Under the pieces are notes generated by a model. It did not search any database. It was given only the letters and a program-made list of their open reading frames with translations, and was not told the origin of the DNA. Made by a program: the position numbers and the translations under genes. Shown here one piece after another: positions 11,857 to 22,666 of a stretch of 64,000 bases of DNA (the first letter of the stretch is position 1; every line of letters begins with the position of its first letter). The stretch spans positions 997,001 through 1,061,000 of the forward strand of contig JANTQA010000070.1 of NCBI GenBank assembly GCA_027625915.1. The letters run 5' to 3'. The stretch is from Anaeramoeba flamelloides. Taxonomy: Eukaryota > Metamonada > Anaeramoebidae.

Positions 11857-14108
11857 AGGGAAAAAGACTAAACCTTGTTCCTGTATAAAGGTACCCAAAA
11901 AAAATTTCCCAAATATCAATTATTTTTTGATAATTAACCTTTTAAGAATAAATAAGAAATAAGTAGAATAATACACATTAGGGAATAGTTGAAATCAGTA
12001 CTAAATAAAACTAAAAAATCAATCTATATATTTTCATAAAAATTGAAAAATTCAAATTTCTTATGTCTCTCATTGAGAAAAAAAAAATAAGGCTCATTTT
12101 TGATCTTCAATTAAAAGATCAAACAAAATTCGAATAGAAATCAATATGATTTTTCTATAATCATTTCCACACTTTCAATAACATTAGAATAACATTTTTC
12201 TACTTAGTGACTCTCGAACTTGCACTAAAAAAAAATTTGTAAAAACAATTAATTATCAATAAAAATTGGAAAAATAGCAGAAATATGAAAAAATGTGAAA
12301 AAATTATTTTCAATTTTAAAATTTCCAAAAATAAATTTTTTCTTCAAATATCCATTCAAAATTGTTAAACAAATGTAACACCCTGATTACAACTGAGCTC
12401 CCTTTGACTGGGAATAGTTTATAATTATCAATATTCCCAACTGTATTTGATATAGTAAGAATCAAAAAAGAATAGTTTAATAATTTTACCTCCTCAATAA
12501 AGTTGGCTATAAAAAAAAAAATCAATGAATAAACCCATCAACAGAAGTTAAAAGTTCAAAGCATTATTTCTTAAAAATATATTAAAAGCAAGTCTTATTC
12601 TTTCAAAATAAAACATATAATTAATTAAAATACAAAACGATTATAGTAAAAAGAGGCATGAGTGAAATTGATATGTTTAGATTAAAAAAAATCATGGAAA
12701 GACATGATAAATTATACAAAAGCACATCAACCCGAGTAAATAGAGTAAGTTTCTATGAATCTGAAATTAAAAGAACATTTTTTCATATCAAACCGTTGAA
12801 TTACCATCAATTAAACAATTGGAATCAATATATTAATTTTGCAGAGGATCAATATGAAAATGGCTCTGAAAAAATCGAATACGTAAAAATGATTTATGAA
12901 AGAGCTTTAATTCCATGTGCGCTTTATGTAGAAATTTGGAAACGTTATACAATTTTTTTTGAAAGCCATAATATGATTGATGAAGCAAGAGAAGTTTATG
13001 AAAAGGCAACAAAGATCTTTGTAAAAAACAGGCCAGATATTTTCATCAGTTATGCGGAATTTGAGGAGCGTAACAAAAAATATTCAAAGGCTCGAGAATT
13101 ATATCAATATTTAATTAACAAGATGGCAATTGGACATATCGAAACAATCGTCAAATATGCAAATTTTGAAAAAAGAATGTTTAAAATATCTCAATCTAGA
13201 ATGGATGAAAAAAAAAGTCAAGATGAACAAATCATTGAAATATATAAAAATGGAATGGATATTTTCGAAAAAAAATTACCAGATTCTAAAATCAAAGATA
13301 AAAGGCAATACGCCTATTTATCAATGGAATATTGTAAAGTTCTTTATCAAATTTATCAAAAAAAACAAAGAATATTAAAAAATTATTTAAATAATTACGA
13401 TAATGAGAACGGTAATGTTAAAGATTTAAAATCAAAGAATGAAAATAAAATGAATATTGAAAACGAAAAGGAAAACAATATTGAAATTGAAATTGAAATT
13501 GAAAAAGAAAAAGAAAAAGGCAATGAAAATGAAAATGAAAATGGAAAAAAAATTGAAAATGAAAAAGAAAAAGAAAATGAAAAAAGCAACGAAAAAGAAA
13601 ATAAAAAGAAAATTGAAATTGAAATTGAAAAAGAAAATGATACCAATAAAGAAATCGATGATGAAAAAAATATATCAAAAATTAAAATAGAAAATAAAGA
13701 AGAAGAAGAAAAAATGAAAAATGAAGCAAATAAATATTTAATATTATCAAGAAAAGTTATCGAAAAGGCTTTAGAAACAATAGATAATTATAAACCACTT
13801 TGGCTATTTTTAATAGATTATGAAATGAAAATTGGTGGTAAAGATATTTATCCCAGAATAAAAAAAGTTTTTGAACGTTGTATTGGTGACGGTTCAACTT
13901 TATCAAAAGATGAAAAAATTTCAATGCTATCATTATTTATTAAAATTTCAAAGTTTTATTCAGATGAAATTATATTAATTAGAAAAGCTGAAGAAAAATT
14001 ATTAAAAATTCCAACTGTCTATTCAAATCACAAAGATCTTGAAAATAAAAAAAGATTAATTGAACAAATAATAGAGTTGGGTAATTTAAAACAAACAAAC
14101 AAGTTTTA

Positions 14109-14109
<1 letters not shown>
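6699..14109 (+). CDS. PRP39: PRP39-like U1 snRNP-associated splicing factor (HAT repeats), 2 exons
   Basis: Exon 1 is 6699-7275 and exon 2 is 12647-14109. Joining them (GTTTGT donor, TTATAG acceptor, phase 1) gives 679 residues with no frame break. HAT (half-a-TPR) repeats rich in W/Y spacing run through both exons. Diagnostic Prp39 stretches are FGYWKKYADL near residue 50 and TFFHIKPLNYHQLNNW in exon 2. Prp39 is a U1 snRNP component that helps 5' splice-site recognition in the nucleus. The start ATG is the first in frame with the conserved MEKF opening. Residues about 441-553 are a Lys/Glu/Asn low-complexity insert coded by GAAAATGAAAAA-type repeats, splitting the HAT array; it is absent from known family members. 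The neighbouring stretches before and after the intron align consecutively with Prp39, so this is one gene rather than two. Confidence in identity is high; the exact acceptor has one alternative in the same phase (12656). Confidence 0.93.
8119..8557. mobile_element. TAA-flanked element with ~88-bp terminal inverted repeats
   Basis: A 433-bp element beginning CTGTTGTGGAAAAAAAGTG and ending with the complement, with arms of roughly 85-90 bp that match almost base for base (both include TTTTTAATTGGGAACATTAC). It is flanked by TAA on both sides (8119-8121 and 8555-8557). A 3-bp TWA duplication is typical of PIF/Harbinger elements; that assignment is inference. The TAA on the right overlaps the TA used by the next element. 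Confidence 0.8.
8555..9089 (+). mobile_element. MITE family 1, copy A
   Basis: A 535-bp element including TA on each side. The ends AACCCCAATTCAAAATTTTTA and AAAATTTTGAATTTTTGTT are imperfect inverted repeats of about 20 bp. The interior matches copies at 22.1, 32.9 and 56.3 kb; copy B at 22.1 kb is almost identical over most of its length. No coding capacity. Confidence 0.88.
10054..10233. repeat. perfect 2 x 90-bp tandem repeat of a hairpin unit
   Basis: Two identical 90-bp units (10054-10143 and 10144-10233) each begin CGTTAGGTTTTTTTT and end AAAAAACCTAGGACACTCT. Within a unit AAATAAACTGAAAATTTT pairs with AAATTTTCGGTTTATT, so each unit can fold into a long hairpin. A third partial unit starts at 10234 with CGTTAGATTTTCCAGAA. 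Perfect identity in AT-rich intron DNA suggests a recent duplication. Confidence 0.9.
10234..10490. repeat. diverged GTTAGG-hairpin repeat cluster
   Basis: Three further degenerate hairpins follow the tandem pair. Each keeps a GTTAG-like opening, an AT-rich palindrome containing AAATAAAC/GTTTATTT or TTTCTGTTTATT, and a closing CCTAGG/ATAGGCACTCT. Related single units appear at 10681-10765, about 33723-33860 and 44069-44345. Confidence 0.65.
11869..12421 (+). mobile_element. MITE family 3, copy 1
   Basis: This 553-bp TA-flanked element has ends AACCTTGTTCCTG and GACTGGGAATAGTT that are inverted relatives of the cleaner ends in copy 3 (ACTATGTTTCAGTCAAAGGG). The interior (GGCTCATTTTTGATCTTCAA, TTTCCACACTTTCAATA) is shared with copies at 46.4 and 58.7 kb. 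It ends 225 bp before the PRP39 acceptor. Confidence 0.8.

Positions 14110-14146
<37 letters not shown>
14110..14146. repeat. (TA)n microsatellite
   Basis: An uninterrupted run of TA dinucleotides starts just after the PRP39 stop codon, in what should be the 3' UTR or terminator region. Confidence 0.9.
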
Positions 14147-14787
14147 CTACAGTAATTAATTCCGCAATAAAATAAATAAAATTTTAAACAAAATAACATT
14201 TATTAAAAAAAAATAATAAATTTAAATATAAAGTGTTATTCACTTATTTTCTTTTCTTTTTTTTCATTTTGATAATTTTAATAAAAATATTTTAACAAAA
14301 TAACTTCCAAAGAATTATTTCGGGAATTATTCATTCAAAAATATAATTGTATCATTTTTTAATAGTTATAATAAAATCCATTCAATGGGATCTAGTATTG
14401 AGTAATCTTGTAATTTTGAAATTTTTAAATTTTGAAACCAAAAATCTTATTTTAAAAATAAAAAAAATTATAAACTAAATAATTTTGAAATTTTAGATCA
14501 GAAAAGATTAAACTTTTTTAGGTTATTTTCAATAATTTATGACATTTAATTAAATTCAAATATTTAAGTAATAGTTTCTTCAAAATAATAAACTAAAATA
14601 TAATTAAATAAATTGGTGTATAGAAAACAGACATTTTCCTTCAAAAAGTCTTGAATACATAATAATGTAATTCTTTTGTGAATAACTTACTTTTTCACAA
14701 GAAGAAATTTTCTCATTAAAAAGTCACTTTTACTGAAAAAGTAAATGGTAATTATCAATTTTTTAAAAAATATAATCTTTTTTTAAT

Positions 14788-14988
14788 TACAGCCAGTCCT
14801 AACTTTTAAGGCACAAGCTTCAACGGAAGTTAAGGCACAAAAAAATCTCAAATCAAAGCACAAAATTCAGATTGTAGTAAAATAATTTGATAAAAAAAAA
14901 ATATTCCTAATTTTGTGCATTAATTTGAGATTTTTTTGTGCCTTAAATTTCGTTGAAAGTTTGTGCCTTAAAAGTAAGACTGGCTGTA
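14788..14988. mobile_element. foldback MITE family 2, copy 3 (best preserved)
   Basis: A 201-bp palindromic element with TA flanks. The left end CAGCCAGTCCTAACTTTTAA and the right end, read on the other strand, CAGCCAGTCTTACTTTTAAG agree, and the pairing continues through GGCACAAACTTTCAACG and AAATCTCAAAT into an AT-rich centre. This is the copy to use for defining the family. Confidence 0.9.
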
Positions 14989-17900
14989 CAATATATTTGT
15001 TTTTCTAAATTTTTATGAAATTTTTTCGAATTAACAAGTCATTAGATTAATCGAGTCGTTATTTTAAAGATATAGATTTATAGGTTGGTTTGTTTTATTC
15101 AAGTAAGAAGAGGATCTTCAAAGCAAAATTGTTTTTTAAAAATATATAAGAAAAAAATACTATCAAGGTGATATCAAAATACAAATTGAATTTTGTTCTG
15201 ATTTGATTGACAATTTTTATCCATCATTTTTCATCAACTCAATTAATAACTGAAGATTATCATTTTAAATCTATCGTGTATCCAATATTGTGATGAAAAT
15301 AACATACTTTGGACACTATTCACAATATTGAAATTTAAAATTTTTGTTTTCGCCAACAAAACAATTTTCTAAAATATCTGATACATTGAAGAAAGATTTT
15401 AATTTTTAAATCTTTATTTAAAAGTAGAACAGTATAACAATAAAAAATCCAGAATGATTGTTTGAGATACTTATTATTTTCTTTTTGCTCTTCTTATTTT
15501 CTTGTTTTCACATTTTTGAGAAATTATAACAAGAAAACTGAATTTTTTTTTTTTATTTTTACTGATCATTTAGATCTAATGGAAATTTCGCTTTCTTCTT
15601 CAGAAATTAACTTTTAAAGGTATAATACACTTGATAAAAAAAAATTCGATTCCAAATTCAAAAGAATTTTTCTGAATTGGTTACTAATTATTAATTTGTT
15701 TATAATTTTGTATTTTAATTATTTTTTAGAAATTTATTTTCCATTTTATTTTTTTATGAACTATCTCAATAAATGTTTCATTTCTAGTTTTAAAAACCAT
15801 TATTCTGGTTTTATTTTCCCATAAACGATTTTTTTTTAAACTAGTATCTGAAATAAAATTAATTTTTCAATTGATTTGATATTTTTCAATAATAACAAAG
15901 ATCAAAAGTGCTAGATTTCTGTAAATAGTACATTTCAATAGAGCATACAACTGTTTCTGAAAAAAAAAACCTACTTATTTATGAAAAAAAACTTTTTTTA
16001 ACGAAAAAATATTTATTAGAAATAAAAAATTAGTCCTCCAAAAAGGATTGATAAAGTAAAATTTATTCAAGAAAAACATTTATTAGGAAAAAATATATCT
16101 TTTTCGAACAAGTAACAATATTATTGAATCTGTCACACTCAGAAGTAAAAAACTAAAAATTTTTAAATCCAATTATTTAATCCTCTTTTCATTTAACACA
16201 TAATAATAAATAATTTTATCAGAAAATTTAATATAAGTTTACATTTTTAAAATTATTTTTTTCCTATTATAACTGATAATTATTTTATTCTTTCTTGACA
16301 AAATTAATATTAATGGTTAAAAAATTTGAATTTAAAATTAACATTTTTTTCAAAACTATATATATTTTCATGGTTGTTAATACAAGTATAAATCTTTAGA
16401 TTTGCTTTTGTTAATAATGATAAATGTCGATTTTGATGTTTAAAAATATTTAGCCTGTATTTTTGATAAATTGCTACAACACAATAAGTAAAAATTGTAC
16501 CTTGATTCATTACATAGATTAAATTATGAAAATCTATTAAAAAAAATTTTTTTTTGGCAATTTATTCTTCTTTAAGGGTGTATTAAAAGTAATATTAATT
16601 TATATATATAATAATAAAAATAATGGAACATACATAAATACAGGATAAAATCTTAGGGTTCTACTATTAAAAAAGAAATTTGAAAAATAAAGTGTCAGAT
16701 GTAAAAGTATCAGCAGAAAATTAATGTAATTTCATAAAAAAAATTGAAGAAAAGAAAGGCATAAAATTTCATTCCTTATTTTAAATTTTTTTGAAATATC
16801 AATGAGTTTCTTCAAATTTAATCTGACATTAGGTATAAACTTGTATGTCCAATTAGATATTTGTATTGAATACGAAGAAAAAAACAGGTTTTAGACTCTG
16901 ACTTGGGTTTTATGTTTTGAAAAAGGACTTTTTGATCAGTACATTCAAGAATATTTTCTTACAAAATCTATTCATTGTTGCCAATTATTAGCGTATTGGA
17001 TAAAATACATGGCATGAAAATAATCTATACAAGATTTTTAATTGTTAGGATTCGTAAAATTATTGTGTAGTTGCTTTATAATTTCTTTTTTTTAATAATC
17101 AAACTTTTAAAAGTAGAACTCACCCACTTCAAGGAATGATTATTAATTAAATTACACTTGTTCAGATTAGCATTCAATCAATAAAAAACAAGAATAAAAA
17201 ATATAATTGTCCAAATTCATTACAAAGATAAATACCCTTGTTTCCGAAAAAAGGTAGATCTACTTATGCTATCAAACAGTTAAGTAAGTATCCTCTGGAC
17301 CTTCCCCACTTTTATGAACTTTGGGTAGTTTTATTACTCGGTTCATAAATAAATTGTTTGTTCATAAAAGGGATTTGATTTTAAAAACTTTCCAATTACA
17401 CAACAATTTTATGTTTCTTTACAATAAAAAATCTTGTATAGATTATTTTTATGCAATTATTTTTTTCAATACTTTATATTAAAAAAGCTCATCGATTTTT
17501 TATTCTTTTGTAATTATCACTTTATTAGTTCACTTTTATAAATTATTTAGTGTAAAATAATTAATTTATCGTTACTATTATCATAATAGTCAAAGAAAAA
17601 ATTGAATGGCCAAAGATTAGTTTTGAACAAACCAAAAATATAATAAAATTAGTAGAAAAAAGGTTCTACATGCATTTAAAACTTAAGTTATTAACCACAG
17701 TATAGATATGGAGATAATTATAGTATGTTCTAATTGGGTGTAAATGATTTTAGTTTATATGGTTAGTATGGCTTTAAAAAAACTGTATAATTATTATTGA
17801 ACCTCAATTAAGGAAATTTTACTAATGATCCACAATTAAAATTATAATTTTGGAATTTTTTTTTCAAAACCCTTTTCAAATCTGAAAATTATAGACCAAA

Positions 17901-19131
17901 ATAAATAGTATTCAGGGATTCAATTCTTTACATTTATGTCCAAAAGTAACTATTTTTTGTTTTTTTTTAGTTACAAAATTATCTCAATAATTATTAACAT
18001 ACTATATGTTCCAAAAAAAATATAACCAAATTTTCATTCGGCTTTCCCAAAAAAGATTTTCAGATCATAATCATTTCAAATTTTTAATTTGTAAAATCAG
18101 CACAAATTATTAATTTTATTTTTAGAATTGGGAATTTTAGTGTTTTATTTTAATTATTGAAAAGTTGTATGTGAAAAAATTCATCTTTTTATTTTACAAT
18201 TAAAAAGAATAAATAAACACAAAGATTGATTTTTAAATGGGCTTTTTATTGAGAAAATTGTTTTACGTTATTATCTCTCCAAGATTTGATAAATAATTTC
18301 TCAAAAATAATATCTGAAAGAATTATTTGATTGTTTTATAGATAATTCTACATTTTTTAGTAATAAATGAGCGATTTCAATAAGAAATTTAACAAAGATA
18401 TTTTCCAAACTTTGAAGACCGAATATTGATTGGTTTAATCTTTAAGATCGATTGAAAATTCACATAATTCCTGAAATCGTTAAATTCTTTGCTAATATTC
18501 AGATTATTTTTAATTGACAAGATCAACAAACCGTATGATTGTCCTAATCTAATTTTTCAAGAGAGAAGAAACATGGAGAAATAATGGGATTTGCTTCCAA
18601 TAATAACACACTTAAATTTTATACTTCTCCTTGGGAGACACTAATCCCTTGAAAGGATTTAAATCTCTTCTAATTTTCTTATTTTTACTTCTGAATAATT
18701 CATGTAGGATTTCAAAGTTCACTTGTAAATATACCAATTTCTAGAATACCAAAGAATCAAAGAAACAAGCAGAGATCAAAAATAGAAATCTCTCTTTGAG
18801 GACTCTGATTGTACAAGAAAAATATTGATTCAGAAAATGAGGGAAAAAAAAATAACTGATTGTTATTAAACGACCAGTAAAGCAGAAGAATTTTTTCCTG
18901 ATTCAACAATTTGCTAGTACAAGAGGATCTAGGAGACCAACTCTTTGTTTCAAATAGTTCCTTACTTATTCTTTAAAAGTCATTTTCTGGGGTAAACAAA
19001 AGAAAACAAACACTCAAAATGTTCAATCACAAAAAACATTTTTTTCTTTTTAAAATTTAATTTTGCTTTTAAAAATCTCACAAGCTTTTTTTTAAATTAA
19101 ATTTTTTTTTATTTATTCTTTGTCATCAAAA

Positions 19132-21465
19132 ATGCAAATTGAAACAGATCCAAACAATACAATTACTTTAAAAGTAGCGCTCATTAGTTTGTTTAATAAA
19201 CAAAAATTACCAAAGTATGTTGAATTGACCAGCGAGCAAAAAAAGATCGGACTTTTCAGGACCTTTCCAAATTTGACAAACAGAAAGACACTTAACTTTT
19301 CGACGAATGGTAGTATTACCAAGTATCTCAGTTTTAGTACTAAGTTGTACCCAGCAAAATATGGCAACAAAATTGAAGAGTACATTGCACTTAATACGTA
19401 TTTTGAGTCTGTTTGTATTGAATACTTGAAAAAAATCTGCGGAACGGATCTCGATGAAAAGAAATGTAGCTTTTCGAAAAAGAAAGTAAACGAAATCCTC
19501 TCAAGCCTTGAAAGCACCTTGCTCAAAAATCAAAAAGAAAACCAGAAATATTTAATTTGTGAGCAAATCACAGTGATTGATCTAATCTGGTGGTGCAGCT
19601 TATATGCAATTTTCAGTGAGCAGGGATTGTTTCTCAAGGCGCCTGAAGACAAAAAAGAAATCATCAAGAATTACTCAAATTTATATGAATGGTTCCAAGG
19701 TTTGCTTAGTACAGACAAGAATTTAACGCAACTTTTAAAGCAAAGCCTGGAATATGCAAAATTTGACACGACTGGTGACGACTTTTTGTATGATTATATC
19801 AATCGACTGGTCTTATTTGGGCATTGCGAAAAGCCAAAATACCAATTAACAGAAAAGCCAGAAAAGACTGTGTACATCACGACCCCGATTTATTATGTCA
19901 ATGGCGTCCCACATATCGGGCACATTTTCACAACGTTACTCGGTGACATTTTATACCGGTGGCATAAATTAAGAAACATTCCTGTCAAATACTTAACGGG
20001 TACAGATGAGCATGGTATTAAGATCCAGCAGACGGCCACTAAACTGAAAATCACACCAAAGCAATTGGCAGACCAGAATTCGTCAAGTTTCAAAAAAAGC
20101 TTTAAGGATTTCAATATCACCTATGATCGCTTTATTCGAACGACCGACGAAGATCATGAAGAAATGGTTGTCAAGGTCTGGAAAAAATTGGATCAAGCAG
20201 GTCTGATCTATAAAGGCAAATTTGAAGGGTGGTATTCAGTTGGCGACGAGACCTACGTTGTCGATCGGGACATTGAAATTACAAGCGACAAGGACGGCAA
20301 TGAGATCCGAATTTCCAAAGAATCCGGCCACGTTTTAAAATGGACCACCGAAGAAAACTACTTGTTTAAATTATCCGAATTCCAAGAGCCCTTACTCAAT
20401 TGGTTTGAAAAAAATCCCAAAGTTATTTCCCCTTCCTTTAGGCAAAAGGAGATTGTTGACTTTGTTAAAGGAGGCCTGAACGATTTGTCAATCTCAAGGA
20501 CTGCGGTTTCTTGGGGGATCCCTGTCCCAGACGATCCAAACCATACAATCTATGTCTGGATCGACGCCCTTACCAACTATTTAACATACGCGGGCATACC
20601 CGACGAGGTCAAAGAGCGTGGTGAGATGCCCCTGTTCCCACCAGAATACCAGCTCATGGGCAAGGACATTTTAAAATTCCATTCGGTGTATTGGCCTGCA
20701 TTCTTAATGGCAATGGGCCTTCCTTTGCCTAAAAAGATTATTGCTCACGGATGGTGGACCAAGGACAAAAAGAAAATTTCAAAGTCTCTTGGCAACGCCT
20801 TTGAAATAAGCGAAGTTGTTGAAAAATTCGGTTTAGATCCCCTCAGGTATTTCTTATTTAGAGAATCAACACTTGGCGCCGATGGCGATTACTCTGAAAA
20901 TGCAATGACCTCTCGTTTAAACAATGACCTAGCTGATACATTTGGTAACTTGGTGATCCGTAGCACATCCCAATCTTTAAACCCCAAAAGATGTGTTCCT
21001 GAAATCGATATGGATTCCTTTACAAAGGAAGACAACACTTTAATTTCAATGCTAAATGACCTACGCGGTGTCACAGACCATTTTATCCTCAATTGCCAAT
21101 TCAATAAGGCCTTAACCGAAATATTTGACTTGATAAAGGCCTGTAATAAATATGTCGTCGAACAAAAGCCTTGGGTATATAAGAAATCGAAAAAGGATGA
21201 AGACCAAAAGCGCCTCTCCATAATCCTTTATACCATAATCGAAGTCGTAAGGGTGGTCGGTACTCTCTTGTTGCCATTTATGCCTGAAACCTGTGAGCGT
21301 TTATTGAACCAGCTTGGCGTAAAACCGGAATTATGGAATGTAGACTCTTGCGTATTTGGTTTAAGAAAAGCGGGTGAACCTTTCAGTCAAGATACCTCTA
21401 TTTTATTTAAAAAATATGAACCAAACAAAGTTTATAAAAAAAAAAATCCAAAAAAAAAAAAATAA
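19132..21465 (+). CDS. methionyl-tRNA synthetase, GST-like N-domain fused to organellar/bacterial-type core
   Basis: A single 777-residue exon; the start is the first in-frame ATG (MQIETD). It charges tRNA-Met with methionine. The class I signatures are HIGH at residues 261-264 and KISKS at 548-552, with GTDEHG, YVWIDALTNYLT and GKDILKFH between them. The connective peptide (GWYSVGDETYV, then ESGH and KWTTEENY) lacks zinc-binding CxxC pairs and resembles mitochondrial MARS2/Msm1 and the related bacterial type rather than the cytosolic zinc-knuckle type. Residues about 1-230 look like a GST C-terminal helical domain (YLICEQITVIDLIWW), which in other eukaryotes belongs to the cytosolic synthetase and docks it into the multisynthetase complex. 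The tail ends in Lys-rich residues. No N-terminal targeting peptide is evident, so cytosolic action is inferred. GC content is clearly higher than in the flanks. Confidence 0.96.
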   Translation: MQIETDPNNTITLKVALISLFNKQKLPKYVELTSEQKKIGLFRTFPNLTNRKTLNFSTNGSITKYLSFSTKLYPAKYGNKIEEYIALNTYFESVCIEYLKKICGTDLDEKKCSFSKKKVNEILSSLESTLLKNQKENQKYLICEQITVIDLIWWCSLYAIFSEQGLFLKAPEDKKEIIKNYSNLYEWFQGLLSTDKNLTQLLKQSLEYAKFDTTGDDFLYDYINRLVLFGHCEKPKYQLTEKPEKTVYITTPIYYVNGVPHIGHIFTTLLGDILYRWHKLRNIPVKYLTGTDEHGIKIQQTATKLKITPKQLADQNSSSFKKSFKDFNITYDRFIRTTDEDHEEMVVKVWKKLDQAGLIYKGKFEGWYSVGDETYVVDRDIEITSDKDGNEIRISKESGHVLKWTTEENYLFKLSEFQEPLLNWFEKNPKVISPSFRQKEIVDFVKGGLNDLSISRTAVSWGIPVPDDPNHTIYVWIDALTNYLTYAGIPDEVKERGEMPLFPPEYQLMGKDILKFHSVYWPAFLMAMGLPLPKKIIAHGWWTKDKKKISKSLGNAFEISEVVEKFGLDPLRYFLFRESTLGADGDYSENAMTSRLNNDLADTFGNLVIRSTSQSLNPKRCVPEIDMDSFTKEDNTLISMLNDLRGVTDHFILNCQFNKALTEIFDLIKACNKYVVEQKPWVYKKSKKDEDQKRLSIILYTIIEVVRVVGTLLLPFMPETCERLLNQLGVKPELWNVDSCVFGLRKAGEPFSQDTSILFKKYEPNKVYKKKNPKKKK

Positions 21466-22126
21466 GCTTTCTTTAATTAATTAGTATAATTAACATTTTA
21501 TTCTTAATATATTTCTCTCTTAGTCTATTTATAGAAATTATTTCAAAAAATGATAAAGAAAATAAAAAAATAAAATCAAAAGATATATTAAAAATGATAA
21601 TTATCTGACTTTTTATGAATTACAATAAATAAAGAAATTTTATTATATTTATCTCTTTGAATATGATCAAGAACTCTTTTATTTCTTTTTTTTATTTTTT
21701 TCTAAAAAATAATTTTTTTTTCAGTTAAAGAAAGTTGGCTTTTGGAAGAGTCGTAATAAGTGCCTAATTTTGGAAAGGGATTGGCTCTCCGTCTAATTCC
21801 ATCCTTTTATAATAATTAATTTAATTATTATGTTCTTTGCCGTTTGAGAATTGAAATTTAAAACAGATTGGGTCTCAATGGACGAAAATATATCAAGTTT
21901 TTTTGTTAAATTTAGACTTTTTCAGTAACGACAATTCTTTTTTCTTCTTTTAATTTTCTTTTTATTTTCTTTTTATTTTCTTTGATTTGTATATAATATA
22001 TAATTAAAGAGGTTATAATCCTTCCACGTAATAATTGTTAAACAAAAATATTGTTTTTTCAATTTATTTTATCTTTTGAAAAAAAAATATCGTTTTAATA
22101 AAGAATTTATTTTACATTATCAAAAC

Positions 22127-22666
22127 TAAACTAAAATTCAAATTTTTCGACACAGCTAAAACGTTACTAACAATAAAAATAATTCAATTTCATTGAAATT
22201 GGAGATAATTTTGATTTTAGTAAAATATGAAAATCATTTTTTCATCTTTTCGTTTTTGTTTTCATTTTATTGTTTGAATTACGTAACTTGTTTCGTTCGA
22301 TCAAATAATTTTTTTCAACAATTGATATTATGTTAAAGTTGAGTTGTTCCAAATAGTAGAACTCAAATAAAATTAGTTGGTAGTATCTAACCATTCGATC
22401 GATCAATATTCCTAATAGAATTTCAACAAATTTACCAATGTATTTTTTTGCTTTGCTCTCTCCAAAATTTTTAACACACCCATGATTTATTTGTATTGAT
22501 AATTATTTATTTATTGTTTTGTGAGTATTGTAATTTATAAACAAGTGTTAACATTTCAATTAGTGAATGGTTCTAAATTGGGTATTTCTTCTTTAATTGA
22601 TTAAATAAGTTTTTTTTTTTCACAAATCGAATTTTGTGTGTGTTAAAAATTTTGAATTGGGGTTTA
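22127..22666 (-). mobile_element. MITE family 1, copy B
   Basis: A 540-bp copy in inverted orientation relative to copy A, with TA at both ends. It is the closest relative of copy A: long blocks such as GGAATATTGATCGATCGAAT are identical on the opposite strand. High similarity between two separate loci suggests mobilisation not long ago. Confidence 0.9.

Larger units (their letters stand above)
7276..12646 (+). other. 5,371-bp intron of PRP39
   Basis: GTTTGTTTTT donor and TTATAG acceptor, phase 1. It contains a TAA-flanked element directly abutting a family-1 MITE, a cluster of GTTAGG hairpin repeats including a perfect 90-bp tandem duplication, and a family-3 MITE close to the acceptor. The remainder is AT-rich with no ORF I recognise. 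It is by far the longest intron in the window. Confidence 0.88.
14110..19131. other. intergenic region between PRP39 and MetRS
   Basis: About 5 kb of AT-rich DNA. It holds the (TA)n tract and a family-2 foldback element at 14.8 kb. A short ORF at 16310-16510 (-) has no recognisable similarity. Around 17.28-17.38 kb a CACTTTTATGAAC/GTTCATAAAAG inverted pair occurs. I see no further gene. Confidence 0.55.

Noticed and set aside
13395-13690. Ser/Phe-rich or Lys-rich ORFs overlapping PRP39 exon 2 on both strands
   Set aside because: They are shadows of the GAAAAT/GAAAAA repeat in the coding frame of PRP39 and have no independent features.
12658-14109. PRP39 C-terminal half as a stand-alone gene starting at the ATG at 12658
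   Set aside because: The residues continue exactly where exon 1 at 7275 stops, the phase fits a TTATAG acceptor at 12646, and the N-terminal HAT repeats would otherwise be missing.
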